The notes beneath the pieces are model-generated. The model ran no database searches. It was not told where the DNA came from and was given only the letters and a program-made list of their open reading frames with translations. The position numbers and the translations under genes were made by a program. This document shows, piece by piece, positions 57,901 through 64,000 of a stretch of 64,000 nucleotides of DNA (position 1 is its first letter; every line of letters begins with the position of its first letter). The stretch comes from Amaurobius ferox (Eukaryota; Arthropoda; Arachnida; Araneae; Amaurobiidae), in NCBI GenBank assembly GCA_951213105.1, contig OX578145.1, positions 6,871,191 through 6,935,190 on the forward strand. Direction: 5' to 3'.

Positions 57901-57968
57901 TTGGAAGACATAAAATAACTCATAAATTGCAAAACAGTATTTATGTTGAGTACAGATGCGTATGTATA
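54952..57968. other. Unassigned, partly GC-richer sequence
   Basis: One end of the AAGGCC-type transposon family lies at 56131-56250 (CCCTATTACACGACAGTAAT, TTTGTGACGTCACTCC). A pogo-like terminus (CAGTACACCCCCCTATAACA) begins near 56919. G-run at 56391-56407. The block 55430-56900 is less AT-rich than its surroundings and could hold a promoter or exon, but I could not support one. Confidence 0.35.
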
Positions 57969-58942
57969 CAGGGTGTCCCCAAAACATTGACAAACTTTTA
58001 TTCCTTAAATTTTGATCTTAGACATATATAATAAATTACAAAGTTGCGTAAAAAATGGTACAGAATTTTATGAAATCGATAAAAATTTTTCAGGGGATTA
58101 AATTTGAAGAAATACAAAATTTAAATTTTTATACAACCCCCGTATGAAAACATTTCCAATGAGTAAAAAGTTCCCCATATAGTAATAAGGTGATCTACAA
58201 AATTTCAGCATTTTATACTAAAAAGTCCCAGAAATATGTTTAAACAAATTTGGTGGTATTAATCACACATTAAAATGTAAATGTTTACAGCAAGAGTGCA
58301 AATGGACGCAACGCAGAAATATATCATAGGCAAATAATATCTACCTCTTATCTTTAATGGATCTTTGGCATGGATGGAAAACATTTTAAACAAGCTTTGT
58401 AGTCTTTGTGTAAAATTATTATTTCTAACAGTGTAGATACTTTTGTATCAATAAATAGCAAAATTATTATTTATTTATTTAATCGTTTTCTTTCGTAATT
58501 TGTTGAAGACCCAGACCACACGACCAACCCTACGGCTTATGGTAGCATAATGTGTAGCCGGTTTCGTAATTTGTGTATGACCCCCTAAAACGCGATCAGC
58601 CGACATGATTTTTCTCCTCTGAGAACCCATGTCGATGCATCGAAAAGTGGTTTTTAGCATTTTTGTCTTCTTATATCTCAGGGACTTTTTATGATAAAAT
58701 GCTGAAATTTTTTACATCACCTTATTAGTGTATTGGGCACATTTTACATTTATTGGAAATGTTTTTGTACGGAGACCGTATAAAAATTTTAATTTTTGTA
58801 TTTCTTAAATTTTAATTTCCTTGAAAATTTTAATTGATTTCATAAAATTCTGTACCTTTTTTTACGCAACTTTGTAATTTATTATATAAGATCAATATTT
58901 AAGGAATAAAAGCCGAGGTCAATGTTTTTGGGACACCCTATG
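57969..58942. mobile_element. Mariner-type MITE with inverted ends of about 270-290 bp
   Basis: Left end CAGGGTGTCCCCAAAACATTGAC and right end (reverse complement) TAGGGTGTCCCAAAAACATTGAC. The arms continue with TAAATTTTGATCTTA.A.ATATAATAAATTACAAAGTTGCG and AAATTTCAGCATTTTAT for nearly 300 bases. TA dinucleotides border it. No transposase lies inside, and a 58-bp SINE tail interrupts the middle. Confidence 0.85.
58504..58561 (-). mobile_element. Minimal SINE-tail insertion (58 bp)
   Basis: Reverse orientation: GCTACCATAAGCCGTAGGG, GGTCGTGTGGTCTGGGTCTTC. Perfect 13-bp duplications TTTCGTAATTTGT flank it (58491-58503 and 58562-58574). Confidence 0.9.
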
Positions 58943-60569
58943 TACTCTCACATAATATAAAAATGCATATACATAAAATTATTTAAACATACGTGTAATT
59001 ATGCATTAATATAAGTATTTATATTTACATATAAGTTTTTATCCAGTGAAAATTACTTCGTTAAAGATAAACATTTTAGTTTGATAAAACACAAGTTTTC
59101 ACTAAAAATAAATACAAACATTGATTTTTGTTAAAAAATAAAATATAGCAATGTATTTATAGATGTGAATATATCAATTTTAATAGATCCCTGTCAAAAT
59201 TGTTTCTTTTCTATTTGCCCAAATCGTTTTAATACTACAATTTGGAAAATATCCCTTCATAGGGTTCATACTCATGTTTCAAAATAAGAAAATATGCAAT
59301 CAATCTAACATGCAATATTTAGGAGATGGAGTCTCTCGATAATTCAAGAGAACATATACAAAAATAATTAAAACATCAACCTTAATAGTCAGAATACGAA
59401 AATAAGCTAGTTTAGTGAATCTAATATGCAATATTTAGAAGATGGAGAATTGTTAACAATAAGAATAACAATGCCGAAGAGAAACTATAGTAATCGGCAT
59501 CTCTGGGTGACGTTGCCGTCATTTAGCCAAGAATTCCTGGAAATTTGTAATTACGCCGTTTTGGCGCAAAAGTTCAAAATTTTTATTATTTGTAGCAGGT
59601 TGGCGTAACATTCTGAAATGGGTGCAAACTTTCCACCACTGCCTACATATTCTTCAAGGGCATTCCTTACACTCCAGAAATGAATGCATTTAGTTTCATT
59701 TGCAATTTCATCATTTATTATTGTTGATTTCGATTTTTGAATGAAAATTTTATATAAAAAGCTTGTATACTATTAAACATGAAATTCGAGTTATATAACG
59801 AGGAACAGACATTGATCTAAGTTGAATCGACTTCAAATTTGTCATTTCACGTTAAATTGATTTTTTTTCCTAGCACAAATGCAATAACCTGATTCATAGT
59901 CAAGAGTCCAAACTTTGCATTGCGCTGCCATTTCGAAATTTTAATTCAAAATTAATCCCAAAGCTTCAAAATGATGCAGTTTTGAATAGAGGTCTATCTT
60001 TCAATAAGTACCGAAAGGAATGAACTAAAATTTGGCACCCCAACAGCACTGAAACCGTTATCGCAAAATTGAACCACGTTTTAACTCATTTTTTTTTTTT
60101 AAACGTGATTTTTATAACGAATAATTAATATTAGATAGAAATGTGTTTGAAGATTTGTTTGGGTTATTTAGGAATGACTTTGGCAGGTTAATTATTTCAG
60201 TAAATATAACGCTAGGAGCTCCCAATTTCAAGCAGTCATCCAACGACTCGAGCAAAATACATCCATTTTATATGAATTCGTTTCGGGGTGCTTTGACCTT
60301 GAGAATCCGAATCTGTTATCAAAAGGTGGTTGAAACACAAAGTTTAATATGAAGCTCTTGTGTAAATGAATGGCTAATGATCATTTTGGTTTGACTGTAC
60401 GACCCAAAGAACTGGAATTATATGCGGTTTCTGGCCGATACTACAGCACTTTTTCGCATTGCATTGTGTAGAAAAATTCCCACATCAGATTTTTATTGTG
60501 AAATTATGGCAGAATCAAGAGAATAATATACTAAAAAAAAAAAATAGGATGCACATGACTTTCCTTATA
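58943..60569. other. AT-rich sequence, nothing recognised
   Basis: Two short fragments of the HP 3' end (CCCACATCAGATTTTT at about 60479 and, reversed, CACATGACTTTCCTTATA at 60552-60569) flank a low-complexity stretch. No gene is recognised. Confidence 0.4.
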
Positions 60570-61308
60570 CAAGGTAAGATCGAAAAGTTCGGAGACTGTG
60601 CTGATATCTCCAACCCCGATTGGAGGAGAGGGGAACTGTTTTACCGTGGTCATATGTGACGCGAAATGTGAAAAGAAGCTTTTCCAGACGATGCGTCTCG
60701 GTAACTGTAGTCGTTCGCGTTCGTCGAAAACGCCACCTGTTGAGCAGGTGTAATGTTTCTGTCGGCGATTTCCCAAACGCTGGCAGAATTTGATATTCGC
60801 ACTTTGTTCTTCAAACGCCATTTCCGTTTTCGACGAACGTGAACGACTACAGTTCACTGACACGGGGCGCGACAGCCCAGTGGTTAGCGCGCGGAAATTG
60901 CACTCAGACGGCTCGGGTTCGATTCCCGCCATGTTCAAGCGAAGTACGATCCCGTTAAACATGTGGGTGGTAAATCCTTCCGAGAGGTTGGTAGTAAGGG
61001 AAGGGGGGGGGGGGGGGGGTAAGGTCCCTGTGGATGCCTCCTCCACTGGGTTCCGGTCTAAATTGGGTGGCACTTCCCGGCCGTCCAGATACCTTATGGT
61101 AACCTACCTTTCTGGTAGGTCGGACGGTCTGGGTCGAAGAAGTTCACTGATACGCATTGTCTGGAAAAACCCGACATTGCGGACCTGCGTCTTTCTTTTC
61201 ACATCTCGCGTCCCATATGTCTCTAGGTCACGGTAAAATAGTTCCCCTCTCCTCCAATCAGGGTTGGAGATATCAGCACAGTCTCCGAACTTTTTTGATC
61301 CTACCTTG
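60570..61308. mobile_element. Mariner-type MITE with nested SINE
   Basis: Ends CAAGGTAAGATCGAAAAGTTC and, reverse-complemented, CAAGGTAGGATCAAAAAAGTTC. The arms continue GGAGACTGTGCTGATATCTC, CAACCC.GATTGGAGGAGAGG for about 100 bases. TA duplications lie at 60568-60569 and 61309-61310. It was inserted into the end of an HP fragment. The two ORFs of 148 and 180 residues here span the repeat and the SINE and are not genes. Confidence 0.9.
60861..61140 (+). mobile_element. tRNA-derived SINE, full-length copy, best preserved
   Basis: Pol III promoter boxes: A box in ACAGCCCAGTGGTTAGCG (about 60872-60889) and B box GGTTCGATTCC (60916-60926). The body contains GTACGATCCCGTTAAACATG, TCCTTCCGAGAGGTTGGTAG, a long G-run, GTCCCTGTGGATGCCTCC and CACTGGGTTCCGGTC. 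The 3' end is GTCGGACGGTCTGGGTCGAAGA. The exact 10-bp duplication AGTTCACTGA flanks it (60851-60860 and 61141-61150). Confidence 0.95.
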
Positions 61309-61589
61309 TATAATAACTTCTTTCAATGACAAAGAAAAAAAATGTTGTATAATAAAATCCACAGGGCAATGTTTTGAATTGACATAATTCGCTTTTCGGG
61401 ATGACCCTAAGTAAAACTATTTCAAAGTAAATTAACTTATATTTCCTGCCATTCTAAATTGACAATTATTAAAATGGATAATATCAACAAGAAGGAATAG
61501 AGTCAATATATTAAAATATTTTAATGAATTCATCCATTGGGCATCATTTTTTTCAAATTTGGATAATATTTTCGTTAATCTAATGCAAA

Positions 61590-61834
61590 ATATCGCCATG
61601 TTAGCGATATTTCGCCAAACATGACTGACAGGCGAAGAGACGACTATTGGCGAATGATTGGGGTAAGAGTTTTGTATTTTGACTCCCTAAGTATCTTCTC
61701 CCGTGAATGGAACAAACTAGATCCACGAGAATGATGTCAACACATGTTTCGCAAAATACCAGATATAAGAAGTGAATCACTTTCCTAATAGTTAATACTT
61801 TTTCATTTTATGTCATTTTTTTTATAAATTTATT
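61590..61834 (-). repeat. Inverted fragment of HP interior
   Basis: Reads (in + orientation) CGTGAATGGAACAAACTAGA, TCCACGAGAATGATGTCA, the reverse complement of the stretch at about 62395-62440 in copy 4. ATTTGGCGA-type motifs recur too. It abuts HP copy 4 and forms a fold-back with it. Confidence 0.7.
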
Positions 61835-62849
61835 ACTTTCCTTATATACATAATGTATAAGGAAAGTATTGTGACGGGGTCGAAAATTCGAATTCGAGTT
61901 TTCGACGGGAGAGCACGTTTCAAGCATCCCTGATCACGAATCAAACATTTTTGAAGTGATGTCTGTGTGTGTGTATGTGTGTGTGTGTGTGTGAAAGTAT
62001 GTGTGTGTGTGTGTCAGTGAGTCTGTGGAGACGATAACTGACGAACGAATGGACCGATTCGAACCAAATTTGGTACAAAAATCACAATCCGTAAACACTG
62101 GAAGCCTATTGTTTTTAAACTTAATCGAATGTTCAGAACTCCCCTAAATTTTCGAATGAAATTTTGAAAAAATCGTCAAAAAATCAAAACCGCTAATAAA
62201 ATTACGCAAATAGACATTTCTTATGTAATTTTTCATTAGAAAACGATTGGCATAAATTTTAGAGCGCTAACATGAACCGTTCTCGAGATATTGTACATTT
62301 TTCAAAAAATTATGAAAAAGTCACATAAAAAAAAAAAAAAAATCCTATTGAGAAACATGTTCACTTTTCATATGTAATACCATGCGATAAATTGAGTGAC
62401 ATCATTCTCGTGGATCTAGCTCGTTCCATTCACGAAAAAATATACTTTTAATAATACTTTTGTATTTGAACGCCAATAGTCATTTATTTGCTGTAAGAAT
62501 AAATTTTTTCTTAGTGCATAACGCTTGGCGAGATTTTGGCGACGAATTTGGCGGAATGTCGCCAACTTGGCGACTTTTTTGAAATGTTGCCAAATTAATG
62601 AAAATCTCGCCAAATGGATAAAAATGATGCTAAATCAATGAAAATGACGACTAATTGTCGAAAATTCAATATCTTGGAAAGAATATTAGTATCTACTATA
62701 AGAAAAACCTATTTTTTTACTGTTAAAGTAGTAAATTCATTACATTATATAAGGAAAGTCATGTGTTGCCCACATCAGATTTTTTTTACTGCAAAAGTAG
62801 TAAATTCATTACATTATATAAGGAAAGTCTTGTGTTGCCCACATCAGAT
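61835..62849 (+). mobile_element. HP element copy 4 with duplicated 3' tail
   Basis: The same 5' palindrome and body as copy 2 (46616-47503), with an expanded GT-repeat at 61961-62017. The 3' tail (GTAGTAAATTCATTACATTA, TATAAGGAAAGTC.TGTGTTGCCCACATCAGATTTTTT) is present twice in tandem with a period of about 69 bp (62725-62783 and 62794-62854). Confidence 0.88.
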
Positions 62850-63571
62850 TTTTTGAAAAACGTGCAATCATTCGAGAACGGTTAAGTCTGTGTGTTTTGT
62901 TTTTAATGGAAAATGACATAATAAACCATGTAACAACATTAAAGGTTCTGAATTTTTAAAAATTTCATTCAAAATGGATGGTTCTTCCAAACATTTGATT
63001 ATGTTTAAAGTCAATAGGGTTCCAGTATTAACAGATTGTAATTTTTGTTCGGAATTGGCTCGTGAGATACATCCACAAACTCGCAAATCTTCTCAAAAAC
63101 GTTCGAGTTCAGATATGCTCTTCCGTCGAAAACTAGAATTCAAACTTTGAACCTCGTCGCACTCATTTCTCTATACATTATACTGCGTAATCTTTAAAAC
63201 GAATAGATTTCTTACTGAATGAATTGAAACTTCTCATACAAATGGTCATCTGAAATGGATCGTGAATTTGGAAATAAGGAAATAGAAACTCTCTATAAAC
63301 ACTAAAAAAAATCGGAAAAGTAAAATCTTCAAATTAATACCAAGCAGGGACCAGAGGTATACTCAGCCCTCCCCCCCCCCCCCCCAGTGGTATGAAATTT
63401 CATCCAAATTTTAACACTCATATTTAATTTCATATTTAATAAAAACACTCATATTTAATTTTAAAATATTCATACCTTATTTTATACCTTTTTACCTTTT
63501 GCAAATATTTTTACCTTTTGCAAAATTACTTAATCGATCCTGTATGGGAATTTCTGACCATTCTATTTTTT
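62850..63571. other. AT-rich sequence, nothing certain
   Basis: The stretch 62855-63130, reversed, contains phrases like the HP interior (GTTTTTAATGGAAAATGACAT, AATCTGTTAATACTGGAACC), so it may be a diverged, inverted HP piece. C-run at 63370-63385. Confidence 0.35.
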
Positions 63572-64000
63572 ACTTTCTCTATATACATAGGGAAGGTAGT
63601 GTGACAGAAGAGCACGTTTCCAACATCCCCGAACTCGAATCGATGTCAGTGTGTGTGCCCGCGAGTCTGTAGATGTGATATCTCACGATTGAAGGGTGCA
63701 TTTTGAACGCAATCGGATACACATATTACAATCGGTGAACACTGGAACTCCATAGATTTCAAATGATATCAAATGTTCGGAAGACCCCCAAAATTTTGAA
63801 AAAATCATAACCTTTAATAACGTTACGTAAATAATCCTTTTTCATGCAATTTTTCAAAAAACAAATGGCATAAACTTTAGAACGCTAGCATGAACCGTTT
63901 TTAAGATACATTGCACATTTATCGAATAAACTTCTAAAAAAAAATAAATAATCCCAGAAGTATTAACTATTGTGGATTCACTTTTCATATAAAATAATAT
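63572..64000 (+). mobile_element. HP element copy 5 (runs off the window)
   Basis: ACTTTCTCTATATACATAGGGAAGGTAGTGTGACAG, AGCACGTTTCCAACATCCCC, GATGTCAGTGTGTGTGCCC, CATTTTGAACGCAATCGG and CATGAACCGTTTTTAAGATA follow the order of copies 2 and 4. It is more diverged, and its 3' end lies beyond 64000. Confidence 0.8.

Noticed and set aside
56919..59815. Large pogo-like element
   Set aside because: A CAGTACACCCCCCTATAACA terminus is present at the left, but the sequence near 59790 is not a convincing partner end and no transposase lies between.
60531..61236. Overlapping 180- and 148-residue ORFs
   Set aside because: Both run across mariner MITE arms, the SINE and a G-run, and have no protein-family features.

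Overview
The window looks like a stretch of AT-rich animal genome, probably arthropod and perhaps chelicerate (weak guess). It holds very little host coding sequence and is packed with decayed and nested mobile elements. The organism guess rests on a host annexin gene with large introns, a mariner transposase of the DUF4817 type common in arthropods, several tRNA-derived SINEs, and many hAT transposons. No bacterial-style operon, rRNA, CRISPR array or complete tRNA gene was seen.

Host gene. On the minus strand two exons (6746-6836 and 2024-2118) encode the start of an annexin core, repeat 1, with correct splice signals and phase. Two in-phase microexons further upstream (16371-16412 and 19845-19889) may encode its N-terminal tail. 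The rest of the protein would lie off the left edge. The introns of about 4.6, 9.5 and 3.4 kb are filled with repeats.

Mobile elements, left to right. A MITE with an internal tandem array (4376-5602). A 316-bp tandem duplication (7711-8334). A 1.85-kb element with 12-bp inverted termini and an embedded SINE (8468-10315; second copy 23533-25325). A dead Tigger/pogo transposase (about 11860-14380) split by a hairpin-ended element. A remnant hAT with a nested MITE (17513-18648). A serial SINE insertion site (19054-19503). A reverse transcriptase gene flanked by 280-bp terminal inverted repeats (25375-27450). Decayed hAT number 2 (28699-30279). A nearly intact hAT with a perfect 8-bp target duplication (30890-34549). 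A satellite-like array (41890-43735). A broken DUF4817 mariner (44019-45783). A third hAT (51399-54951). Two mariner-type MITEs (57969-58942 and 60570-61308).

Two repeat families run through the window. One is a tRNA-derived SINE with full copies, 5'-truncated copies and very short (41-63 bp) tail-only copies flanked by 11-14 bp target duplications. The other, here called HP, has a palindromic 5' end and at least five copies.

The most unusual objects are the inverted-repeat-flanked reverse transcriptase element, the minimal SINE-tail insertions (including repeated use of one target site), and the HP family. All family assignments come from reading motifs by eye; no search was run.
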